Below, one piece after another: positions 11,231-21,763 of a DNA stretch of 64,000 bases (its first letter is position 1; the number at the start of each line of letters is the position of its first letter). Both the position numbers and the translations under genes were made by a program. The stretch is from Arbacia lixula (lineage: Eukaryota > Echinodermata > Echinoidea > Arbacioida > Arbaciidae): positions 14,906,758 through 14,970,757 of the forward strand of contig OZ022593.1 in NCBI GenBank assembly GCA_963669155.1, read 5' to 3'. Below the pieces are notes generated by a model, which saw only the letters and a program-made list of their open reading frames with translations, searched no databases and was not told the DNA's origin.

Positions 11231-14200
11231 TCAGGCTGTTTCTACCGCTTTTTGTGTTGGCGGGGAGGGGCGCGTTGCTATGGGCGGGATGGGATCATTG
11301 ACAGGGAGGGTGCGGAGCATGGGGCCCTTGGCGCTGATGATGTCAGCGACGGTCAGCTGAGCATCCCTGAGATCTGATTGGTTGACGGGGCGCAGGCAGC
11401 GCAGTCGGGCTGACGTGATGGCGTCGTGGTGGCGCGCCTGGGGCTTGGGGCCTCGCTTTACCCGGTTGCCTTCCTTCACGACCACACCCGGCGACAGCTC
11501 CATGGACTCAATCTGATAGGGAAAGTGATGAGAATGCGTTGATTTACACTAAGGAAGGTGTCACGGGTCTCATGCAAAGCAATCAACTAAAGATAATTAG
11601 GTTATAGGTCCAATTCCTGAAAGCTGGGGCCTGTATCCCTTAGAGCTACCATTGACTGAATGATCGATTGATAACAATCATAGATCCGTACCACAAAGAA
11701 CCTACGAACGATATAAATTGTAACTTGATATTGATTGTAGCTCAATTGTAAAATCATTCATAGGATAGGACTTGAACTAAATAGCAACATTGCAATCAGT
11801 CATAAAGATGCTATAGATAGCAAATTTATGGCCAAAAGCAAGCAAAGCAATAAGAACAGTAAGACTGACTCTGTTTTAATGGTGGTGTAGTGAATGCATG
11901 AATGCATGCATGGTTTACATTCACTCTCTGGACCCTTTCACATTGGGACCACCATATGTGACATCAATTCCCTGTCTTATAAAGATTTGTGATTGATAGC
12001 AATTGTAACTGTGCACATTATAGATATGGGACTGGACTTGCAATCGATTAAATTCAATCATAACTCTTTATAAGACATAACCCAGGCAAGAAGCTAAGCT
12101 ACAGAGATGAGATGGGGGTGTGACTTACCAGCGGGGGTGGGAGGGGCGAGATACCCCCAGGCATGGCGGAGTGATCCTGTCTGTGGCTGCCCTGTGTGTG
12201 GTGACTACTGGCCAGGGTTGCTAGGCTGGCAGCCGTCTTCAGCGGCTTCACGCCTAAAGGTGGGAAAGGATCATTGATGAGTCATGGGTTAAGGTTTATG
12301 TTTTTTTCATATCAAAGATAAACCAGCTGGAGGACACTTTTCTATTGGATTCACGGTTGATTACTAAAATATTTTGCAGCCAAAGGCTGAATTGCAATAA
12401 AATATCAATGTGATGCAAAATTACACATAATTACATAACAATTTGACAAACAGCAATAATAATAACATAGGTGATGAAGAAAGGGTACCTAATAACATTG
12501 ATATCATATTGTAAATTATGATTGATCTTATATCAATTTCTAAAATAATGATCACTTTGACATGAGCAGTGTAAATACCAAAATACTGTTGAAATAGTTT
12601 GGGTGCTACTTTGGGTGACACTTCACTGACCTTTCACCTAGGTCAGCTTTGACCCCAATTCTACACAGTTCATGTAATAGTCAAACAAGTTCACTTCTTC
12701 TGTTGAACATCTTTAACTTCACAGAAGTTTAAACAATCAATATAATTCAGCCCTTTATAAGGTCACTCCTTGCTGCTACCCTCTCATGCAATATTTTATC
12801 TGTTTTATTGTCATCTATCCACATTCATGTTTATATTGATTGTTTTACTCCGCCTTGCATTGAATTGAATTAAGTTTGAGCTTAATCTGGTTCAATTTGA
12901 TTCATACATACTTGGTTACAAATCGAAGAGAAATGATACATGTGCTTTCCAGTATTACAGGAGTGACTACTTGGAATACCTTTTCAACTGTTTTTGTCCA
13001 TCGATAAAATGCAAATTCCTAAATGGCGTTTATTTCTCATTGAACTATACATGTTATTTGTTTGTATATATGTAAACCATGTTTGTGTTATATGTCAAAG
13101 CAGGGCCCCCTGGTAGAACAGTGTTCAACCACTGAAGGGGCTACCCTGGGTAAATAATACCAATAAAATAAAATAAATTCAACGTACCATTTTTGGCGGC
13201 ATCAGCAGTAGGGCATGCCTGAGCCTTGGTAAGGGCCCTGACCTCTGCCCGCTGTCTGGCTAGTTCAGCCTTCTGCTGAGAGATGTAGCGGCCTGTCCTC
13301 ATTGCCACCAGCCTAGCATGGGCAGCCTCAACGGCAGGATCTACCACAGCATAGTGGGTGCGCACTCTGCCAGGTGGAAACAAACAAATGTTAGGGTTAT
13401 TTACAAGAGGATGTGGAATTAGGTGGGAAGCCAAAGGTGCCTTCAAAATGTAATTATTAGCAATCTTCTTGCCAATGGTCTTAAATTCATGTATTGTCCA
13501 TTTTAGAAGCTTGTTGAAAGTTATTTACCCTCAAATGATCCACATATTGAGAAATTAATGATTAATGATTAAATCCTCAAAATGTTCGGGCCGAACATTT
13601 TGAGGATTTGGGATTTAATCACTCATTTCTCCAAATGTAAATCATTTGAGGGCAAATAACTTTCAGCAAGCTTCTAAAATAGACAATACATGAATTTAAG
13701 ACCATTGGCAAGAAGATTGCTAACAATTACATTTCGAAGGCATCTTTGGCTTCCCAGTACAGTATATGCCCTTTAAACTGCATCATGCCGTACCATATTT
13801 TATGATTATCCTCCTACAGTGCATGCATACCTACATCTATTGTACATTCTGGACCCATTGAGAAATGTCTTTACATCCATCAGCCAACACAGCTTCATAA
13901 TCAAATCCCTATCCGCATTCTAGGAGTAATTCAACAGATTGTCTTATCATGGTGTAACTCTAAATTGGTCTTCATGGATATATTTTGACCTATTTTGAAG
14001 TTGTAATACCAAACTTAGTATATATAGAATATGGTCAACATATAGTGCTTCCCATTCTTAGAATAGGACGTAAATGGATATGCAAGGTAAAGAAGAGCCA
14101 CAATTTATGAATTTTAAAGATCTCACTCTACTTATCGATTAAGAGCAGGGTAAAAGCACGATGGAGTGGACAGAAACCCTAAACTGGAAAATAAGTAAGT

Positions 14201-17200
14201 GACGCAGACTCCTCATGGTTTACCCAAGAATGCCGTTCAGTATACAAACGATATGGCACAGGCAAGAGAGTCATACAAAATAATACACGTATAATAATAA
14301 TATCTGCTGCAAAATGTGAGTTTGCTACTGACCTGTGTGAGGGGAGCCTCTCTGGATCCAGCCTGATGACTGAGACCACATTGCCTCGGTCATCATACAT
14401 CACATCTTTACTACCAGGCGGTCTCCCGGCCTGGACCTAAATATAAACACGAAGAGAGTGATGTAAGCTTCATCTAAAATCATTTTATTACTACATCATC
14501 GTGGCATTAAACAAATTGGAAAATTGGAATTGGATCAAAGTGCCTCTGCTGTCATACTGTGGCTAAGACCTTTACAACAAGGGCTTGATGTAAGCTTCAT
14601 CAAAAATTATCTAGTACCTATATGATTTGAAGAAGATCCATTCACCTCTTCCAAAGAGTTACACAGGTTGTTTCTTATTATCTCATGCTTACTGATACAA
14701 GAGTTAGTCTATGAAAACACCTTTTATGCGATCAAGCAAACATGTCTTTGCCTCTTATGAGTTACACACAACATTCAACCATTTTCAACGATTGTAACAT
14801 TTCCTTACCTTGAGTATTGAGTGGCATGAGGATGGCATGTGAGCGAGGATGGAGTCTGCGACAACAGGTTCTGGAGCCAGGGCCCTCTTCTCAGCTTCTA
14901 TCAGCTCCTTCTCTGTCTCGTCCAGTGTCTTGTGCATGTCTCGCAGGCCAGCTGACCTCACCCGACCTTTGTGCGGCCTGAACTTTGGTCTGCGGGGCTT
15001 CATGACCTGCTTTGGCTGTTGAAGTTATACGGGTAAAAATTAAGTTAACCAGTTGACTACTGAGTTCTCTCATTCATGAAGGATCAATAAGAAGTACTTG
15101 GTTCCAGAAGCAAATAGGATTAATCATTTAAATCAGATTAACTCATGAACTATTGAATTCTTTCAATCATAGGTAATACTTGTTTCCTGAAAGCAATGGG
15201 CTAAACAATCTACGAGCGATATGGTTTAAGTCACTGACTACTGAATTCTCTTAATCACGTGGGCTTAATGCAGGTAATAATTGGTTCCAGAAAGCAATGG
15301 GCATTACAATCTATGAGTGATATGGCTTAACTCGTTGACTCCTGAATTATCTTCATTAGTAGGCTAAATACAGGACATAATTGTTTCTCAAAAGCCCTCA
15401 GCTTGACACATAAAAGAGAGAAATGGCTTCACATGAGTTTCAGTCACAGACTTTTGTTCATTCATATTTAATAATTTATATATTTTTCTCTCTATATAAA
15501 TCTTTACATGCCCCGCATGTATTTTTTCACCAGTATTGCACATAAATTCCATAGAGCATTATTTGAGCTGGCACAGGAAGGGTTATTATGAGATAAGGAT
15601 TGTTGCTTTACCTTCACAACAGGCTCCTGTTTCTCTTCCTTGACAGCTTCTCCTTCTTCCTCTAGTTTTGTCTCTTCCTGCCCAGCGCTTGGTATCCTTG
15701 GCGACTGGTCTTCTGTCTGCGCAGGTGCTGCTTCATCCTCCTTGCTCTCCTTCTCCCCTCCCTCCCCTTCCTCCTCTCCCTCCTCCTCCTTTCCCTCCTT
15801 TTCAACATCCTGCTCCTCGATGGGCTCGATATCCGCATGTGATTGACAGACGACGTCTTCAAGGATGGCGGGGTGAGAGATGGCGCTGACTTCGGTGATG
15901 TCTGTGCCTGGTTCTGAGATGGCAGGTGATGGAAGGGGTCGGTCCTTCTGGGGTACAGAACCCTGGGCCCACGCATCAGGCACACAGGGCTGGGGCTCTA
16001 CACATGGACAGGAAAGAAACAAACTTAATTAATTAAACAATTAGCTTAGTGATATTCTGGGGCTCTATACATTGACATTTAACCACCAATCCCCTAGAAA
16101 TCAATTACAAATATCACCTTAAATGCTGAGTAATCTACTTTATGAATTATAAAAGTTACACTCTATATTTTTAGATATTTACTTGTAGTAATTTGTTCTG
16201 TGGTATTTTATTGACTACAAATCATAGCACATGAAGCACTAGGGCTCTGCACCATATCTAATTAAAATCTTATTCAAATCATATATTTTACATGTTCTCT
16301 GAAAATTACTGCATGAAATACTCACCATCTTCTTCTAACCATGTATGGTCTTCCTCTGGTTTATTTTCTCCTTCATCCCGAGCCAGAAACCTCCACTGAA
16401 AGAAGAAAATGTCACCACAAATAATTAGATTCATTCTCACACAAAATAAGTTAAATGTTATACCAACCTTTGAATTAAGTACAAGAAATGTGAAAACCTC
16501 CACTCCATGAAATATACCAAGAGATCGGAATGGAGTAAGCTACTTTCCCGGAAACTAACAAAGCAAAGCAAGTATCATGGAAACTGCCTACGATTTATCT
16601 TTTGTCATGGCAAGCACACATTGAAGGTATCCTTTCGGTTTAACTTTGATTAGAGTAACACCAAGTCTTGTTTAAGCTCTATTTGAGATTGAAAGAAACA
16701 TATCATGCAAAATGCAGCTAATCATGCTAATTTCATGACTGTTTTTTGAATTTCCCTAATCTTTCCCTTAAGTTTGTCCTCTGGAATGAACTTGTTACAA
16801 TGCGTTTGATGTTCCTTTCATGTAAGTGCTAACCAGGTTGTACAACACTGATTACTTATGAAGAACTAAGTTTATTAAAGGGCATATACTGTACTGGGAA
16901 GGCAAAACAAACTTCAAAAGGTAACTGTTAGCAATCCTCTTGCCAATTGTCTTAAATTCATGTATTGTCCATTTTAGAAGCTTGCTGAAAGTTATTTTCC
17001 CTCAAATATTCCACATTTGGAGTAATTAATGATTAATGATTTAATCCTAAAAATGTTCGGGCCGAACATTTTTAGGATTTGTGATTTAATCACTCATTAC
17101 TCCAAATGTGGATCATTTGAGGGAAAATAACTTTCAGTAATTTTCTAAAATGGACAATACATGAATTTAAGACCATTGGCAAGAGGATTGCTAACAGTTA

Positions 17201-18194
17201 CCTTTTGAAGGCTTTTTGCCTTCCCAGTACAGTATATGCCCTTTAATGTAGCTTACCTCAATAATCTGTAGGATTGCCTCCTTAGCCTGTGTGACAGTGT
17301 ATGGATACAGCTGTTTCTGTATATAGTTATCATAGATGACACCCAATGCATTGTCTACAATGCTTCCTACGATATCGACTATGAAGTCCTCTCCATCCTC
17401 CTTATCAAGCATGGAATTCCTATGAGGAAGAAAAAACAAAAAAATTGGATAAAGATAATTTTGATGAAATGTTTTCCCTGGATAGCATTCAATAATATAA
17501 AGGCTTTGCCTACAATATGTCAGAAAGCATTTTTTTTTTTTTGGGGGGGGGGGGGATGGGGGTGGGGGAGAGGAAGATACTAAGGAAATACCCAATGACA
17601 AGTCGTAAAAATTGCTCCATTGTATGTTTTATCAGTCACCGTATTTTATTAATTTTGCACCATTAATAAAAACCTCTTTATTTGTAGTCAATACGATGAC
17701 ATAATCTATGCCGTGAATCAAGCACTTTATCAATACAGCTTCCTCTGTTAAAATGGAAAGATTACATACAAAAAAAATCAGTACAATTAATCCTTAGGAT
17801 TTTTTATCCAAGAATAACATTGTGTGAAGAAACGAACTGACTATCACTTTCTGTTTATCTGTGAGGGATGACATTTTTACCTTTTTTTTGTTACAACCTA
17901 TGACCATTACAAACCCAGAGATACATTGAGTGGAAACATGAAATTCACTGATCATTTTCTGTGAATCTATTTGGAATGACATGTTCACTATGATTTTCTA
18001 GAAATTCTATGACCCTCAAGACCCCAGAATAACATTGTGTGAATACGTGAAACTCACCAATCATTTTCTGTGAATCTGCCTGGGATGACGTCCGAGTTGA
18101 CCGGTGGGACTGGTACCGACGTGCTTCCTCCCCGGTCCTTGTCTTTGTCCTTGGCCTTGTCCGCTCTGGACTTTGAGACGGTTGCCCGTGACAT
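11231..18194 (-). CDS. C2orf81: C2orf81 orthologue (uncharacterised vertebrate-conserved protein)
   Basis: Nine coding exons, minus strand: 18194-18058, 17419-17257, 16395-16326, 15997-15612, 15015-14809, 14436-14333, 13366-13188, 12253-12129 and 11512-11231 (TGA). All are GT/AG and phase-matched, 550 residues (human about 615). Start ATG at 18194 gives MSRATVSKSRADKAKDKDKD. Diagnostic matches to remembered human C2orf81: a VIPGRFTENDW block at about 36-46, YTVTQAKEAILQIIE then WRFLARDEGE at about 86-110, and DAWAQGSVP at about 130. A Glu/Lys-rich low-complexity stretch spans about 175-235, followed by basic RPKFRPHKGRVRSAGLRD (about 260) and Ala/Arg-rich helix-like segments (about 360-415). 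No signal peptide or membrane helix. Molecular function is unknown. Head-to-head linkage with ENKD1 hints at a cilium or microtubule role (inference only). Confidence 0.9.
11580..11830. repeat. Repeat-derived intronic sequence related to the TCTTATAAAG family
   Basis: Several phrases such as TTGTAACTTGATATTGATTG and TCATTCATAGGATAGGACTTG recur in inverted or direct form within the intron and resemble the neighbouring fold-back. Too decayed to delimit. Confidence 0.35.
11973..12078. mobile_element. Fold-back element (MITE-like), 'TCTTATAAAG' family
   Basis: Imperfect inverted repeat with ends TGTCTTATAAAGATT and its complement AACTCTTTATAAGACA, in a C2orf81 intron. Related fold-backs sit at 35817-35923 and 50601-50786. 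Confidence 0.6.
13000..13177 (+). mobile_element. Probable 3' end of a non-LTR retrotransposon or SINE
   Basis: The sequence runs from TATATGTAAACCATG through CAGGGCCCCCTGGTAGAAC and GAAGGGGCTACCCTGGGTAAA into an A-rich (AATAAAATAAAATAAA) tail that ends against the exon at 13188. This hairpin-plus-A-rich tail layout is typical of CR1/L2-like 3' ends in marine invertebrates. No reverse-transcriptase frame is present. Confidence 0.5.
13424..13776. mobile_element. Large fold-back MITE, copy 1 (one end truncated)
   Basis: Inverted repeat of about 350 bp with a perfect central palindrome AAAATGTTCGGGCCGAACATTTT (split here as AAAATGTTCGG and CCGAACATTTT). The right end reads CAGTATATGCCCTTTAA. 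The left end lacks the outermost TTAAAGGGCATATACTG seen in copy 2 at 16876-17246. Lies in a C2orf81 intron. Confidence 0.8.
15045..15410. repeat. Four-copy tandem repeat, period about 87-101 bp
   Basis: The unit contains TGACTACTGAATTCTCT, TAATACTTGGTTCC and AAGCAATGGGC. Copies start near 15053, 15148, 15235 and 15336. It sits in the intron directly upstream (in the transcript) of C2orf81 exon 5. Confidence 0.75.
16876..17246. mobile_element. Large fold-back MITE, copy 2 (complete), TTAA-flanked
   Basis: Complete copy of the 13424 element. Left end TTAAAGGGCATATACTGTAC, right end GTACAGTATATGCCCTTTAA, nearly perfect inverted arms, central palindrome around ATGTTCGGGCCGAACAT at about 17060. 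TTAA at both ends fits a TTAA target preference as in piggyBac-type elements (inference; the ends do not match the canonical piggyBac CCCT). It ends 11 bp from the C2orf81 exon 2 donor (exon edge at 17257). Confidence 0.85.
17811..18085. repeat. Tandem repeat (period about 107 bp) including the end of C2orf81 exon 1
   Basis: Three diverged copies starting near 17811, 17917 and 18025 share AACATTGTGTGAA and ATCATTTTCTGTGAATCT. The third copy overlaps the real exon end (18058) and its splice donor; the first two are in the intron and are decayed. Confidence 0.75.
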
Positions 18195-20560
18195 CTTTGG
18201 GCTTTTCAACGTTTCACTGCAAGAGACCCTTCAGAACGACTTGAACCAGATGTGCCGTTTCTCCAAGAAAATTAGGCAATGCTCTTTGATTTTGCTCTAT
18301 CTGTAAAGGTAGACATTAACATCACAAAGAAAGCCTTTTTAATTCACTGCCACTATTCAAAATACCATCTTGTAATTCTGGCAAGCATGGAAATGGAAAT
18401 GGACATAAAAATATATGAAATAACTTTATGAAGACAATATTTACAGCAAATATTGATAGCTGCTAATACCATGGGTGTCACTAGCTCTACTATCTGTGAC
18501 CCACTAAGAGGGGGACGGGGGATGTGTTATTTTGTTGCACAAACCCAAAATAATTTTTAATATGCATAGTGAGTGGTCCACAAACCGGCCTCTTCCCTTG
18601 AAACCGGTCCCCGCGTATTTCTGCTCAGTGTGCGTTATCAAAGGTTGGATGCGCGATTTATTATGTATTTACGCATTAGTAAACAAAATGCAAGATTTTC
18701 GGAAGCAAAATTAAACAGAATAAGCACATATTTGACAATTGCACATTTTCGTTCGCAACATCTCTGAGACTCTGTTTTTCAACTCGCGTTTGCACTTCCG
18801 CGATTTTCTCGTCGATCGCCAAAACTTTCCCGTCAATTTTTCACTGCACTGAAACGAGCATGATCGAGACCCAATAGTGGTGAAATGTCGGTACTGTACT
18901 CGTCGGATTGATGGAGATATCGCACATTATCGGTAGGGGCCGGTTTCAAGGTTCAGTGATGTGAATGTGCGACGATTTATCAAGCGATATACGAAACGCA
19001 ATTTCTCTGAAAGTTTATTGGTAATCTTCAATCCAAAAGTAGATTTTGAAAGAGCATTATTTTGTGGATTTGTGTGTGAAATTTTTTAATTTTACTTGGT
19101 CATCTTGGAATGAAAATATCCAGAAGAAAACAAGGGGGCCGGTTTGAGGCACCCGCATCATATATTACACATGTAACAGGTATGGCTAGTGGCCCATTCT
19201 CACCGCGGGGCCCTTAATCGACGCACAAGCAAGAATGCGTATTATTACAAAATGGTAAGCATATCACGCGTGTGACTACAGAATCACCGTCGGCACAACA
19301 GTTTCTGTCATGCTACGCAATTACGAGTCAAAAAACGCAAGTTTCATCTGATTATCGTCGTTTGAAATTTTAAGCTACAAGAAATCACATTTTTTGGTAA
19401 ATGTCAAAATTATTTGCTGACCAGAAAGTCCGTTTTCTCCAAAATTCCTTCCGCGCACCCGCTCCGAGATCGCTTCGGTAGCCGAACGGAAAAGTCAGTG
19501 TGATCGTGATGCGCACTGCCCTCGGCACTACATCATGCGCGTTCCGAGAAAATGCTATCGAAATGAAGACTCTCGTATTAGGCAGTCTCTTTTTTTTGGA
19601 CCTCGTTCCATTAAACATTTAGGGTAGCCTTAAAGAAAATAGAATTCTTAGTATCAATAGTCCACTTCAAACGTAAATCACATGAACAAGCAAACTACAA
19701 ATTTCTTTTTTTTTCCTTTTTTATTCAAATCACCAAGTCACCATAAAATCGAACACATAATCGATCAGGAAAAGCCCATTGACAATACACGTTAATGGTG
19801 CGGCGTTTAAGGGCCACAACTTTATCGTCGACAAATATTGACAGTCTAATACTAGTTTTGCACTGAAAATACGTTTATTCGTAAGTGCTTACTCAAAATG
19901 TCTGTGTAATATGATTTTGAAAATATAAAGCATGAAATTAAGTGTGATTTAGTGTAAGAGTATATAGAAATACGTATTTGTTTTTGTCTCAAATCGTAAG
20001 TGCGGCGAGAATGGCCCACCCATCATATGACTACACCAAGTCTCATTTCAGTCAATACAATTCATTGTCATAAACTCAGTCAGACAGCAGCAGAGTTATC
20101 CGAGTGAGATTCATCCAAAATCACTCAGTTTTAGCATGTAGAAATATTTGCACAACTTAAACAAATAAAAGCCAAGCTCATAATCTTTCATAATCACTCG
20201 AAAACTTAAGATAGTGCAAGTATGGGAGATGGTTTACAAAAATCACTGGACTAAGTTTTGTCTCAACACAACAAAACTTGATTGGTCGTCCAATGATCCC
20301 ATCCCTCCATAATTTATTACATTTATTCATGGGATTTTGTTGATAAGTTTTGTCTGCTTTGTTCCTGATTGCCAAAATGGAAATTCTTACATTCCAGCCA
20401 GGAGAAACACAAGCTGAAAACAATCTAGGCCTCGAACCTAGACTGAAGCAAGGCAAGTCCAGAATAAAAACAAGCATCGCTGGACATATTTACAGATCTA
20501 TTTTTAACAATAGATTTACATTTTTAGACATAAAGAAAAAAAAAATAGAAATAACTTACC
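18195..20560 (-). other. C2orf81 5'UTR and first intron
   Basis: On the minus strand the coding exon probably begins at 18216 (acceptor tctcttgcag). A good donor, ATTG|gtaagt, at 20560 marks the end of an upstream non-coding exon. The intron is filled by repeat-like GC-richer DNA with inverted motifs: GAAACCGG near 18600 with GGGGCCGGTTTCAAGG near 18937 and GGGGGCCGGTTTGAGG near 19135. No coding exon seen. Confidence 0.5.
19189..20022. mobile_element. Probable non-autonomous DNA element with nested inverted ends
   Basis: The left end TGGCCCATTCTCACCGC (about 19189) pairs with the right end GCGGCGAGAATGGCCCA (about 20004-20020). A second nested pair, GGGCCCTTAATCGACGCAC (about 19207) and GTGCGGCGTTTAAGGGCC (about 19798), lies inside. 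No transposase frame and no clear target duplication, so it may be two insertions or a rearranged element. Confidence 0.55.
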
Positions 20561-20689
20561 AATGAAAATAGTTCTGGGTTATCAATTATTATAACATTGT
20601 AGTCTGTACGGTCATCTTCCCACAAATCCAAAGAAATATGCTATTTTCATGCCGATAAAAACATATTTTTTGGCACACAGCTCAAGATT

Positions 20690-20880
20690 GTACGCATGGG
20701 ACTGTGAAGATTGAGAGCCCTCCCATGACGTTCGCTTGTACACAATCGGCTTCACATTATGAGTAGGTTGCTATGGACAATGGGCATGCCCAGTGCAAAG
20801 CCGGGCGTTGATTGGTCAATTGGTACACATCGCTATGAATGGTGAAGACGTCAACGGCTTGAAGTTCTGCGGTAAAATAG
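20690..20880. promoter_or_regulatory. Bidirectional promoter of C2orf81 (-) and ENKD1 (+)
   Basis: It lies between the inferred C2orf81 5'UTR exon (donor at 20560) and the start of the ENKD1 transcript region. Motifs seen: X-box-like GTTGCTATGGACAA (20767-20780), two CCAAT boxes in reverse (ATTGG at 20811 and about 20819), and CRE-like GACGTCAA (20847-20854). No TATA box. The head-to-head layout, CCAAT pair and lack of TATA are typical of vertebrate and invertebrate bidirectional promoters; the assignment is inference. Confidence 0.6.
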
Positions 20881-21759
20881 GTAAATAATTTTAAATCTAC
20901 GCAAGGATGTTCGAAATTGCTTGGATTGAATTGATTTTAAGAATATTATAAAGAAAATCAATGTCTCTGTTTATTGCGTGAATGTTGTGAAGAAAATATT
21001 TGAGTATAATCATGTTGGCGTCCGTTTATGACGCTGGTTTGTAACGCCAGTTGAAGCAGCTGTATCTGCAGCTCAGCGGCAGCTCAGGAAGGTATCGGCC
21101 GGATCTCCGGGCACAGATCGGGTTAGGATGGGATGGGATCTGCATGATGTGGAGCTCGAATTCGAATGTAGAAATGGACGCGGCTAAGCCTAATTAGGCT
21201 AAGCTAAACCTAAGGCTAAGCTAAAACAGGCTTAAGCAGAACTAAATTAAAATTTAGAGATTAAAAAACCATTAAAAAATATATGGGGGGATTTATACTT
21301 TATCGAACATGCCTTGACATGCGCACTATGGTGTGTACATTGTTGTAGACAGGAATATTAAACCATCTTATTCTCAGAGACAGAGTCATTTGGGGTATTC
21401 TGTAATCAAAAATTACATTTTTGGACATACCCAGGGCATTCAAAGGAGCCAGTAGACCGAAAAATCAGTCTCTGTAGTCACTGGATCCGCTGAGATTGCA
21501 TCTGGCTCCTCCATGACTATGTCCAAAAATGTCATTTTGATTAAAGAGTTCACTATCTATAATTATAATGGATGTTCTGACTGAGATAGTGTTACTAGTC
21601 CAATTGCTTTACCCATGAACTGGTTGGTACATTAATCATGCATGTGATTTGTTTTTGTATCTTCAATGAAATGTGCATGACATCTGTTCCCACCAGGAAT
21701 ATAAGCAGTGATACCATCTGTTTGAATCGGTCACCAATGGCAACGGTCATCTGGTCAAG
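20881..21759 (+). other. ENKD1 5'UTR region and upstream intron
   Basis: Contains a non-coding first exon that I cannot fix (possible donors near 20881 and 21090). A probable acceptor ttcccaccag ends at 21696, so the coding exon starts at 21697. An imperfect inverted repeat with ACATTTTTGGACATA at about 21414 and TATGTCCAAAAATGTCA at about 21517 lies in the intron. Confidence 0.5.
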
Positions 21760-21763
21760 ATGA
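21737..21763 (+). CDS. Short upstream ORF overlapping the ENKD1 start
   Basis: Eight sense codons, ATG at 21737 and TGA at 21761-21763, overlapping the main ATG at 21760 (ATGATG context). It could lower or regulate ENKD1 translation. Whether ribosomes use it is unknown. Confidence 0.35.
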   Translation: MATVIWSR

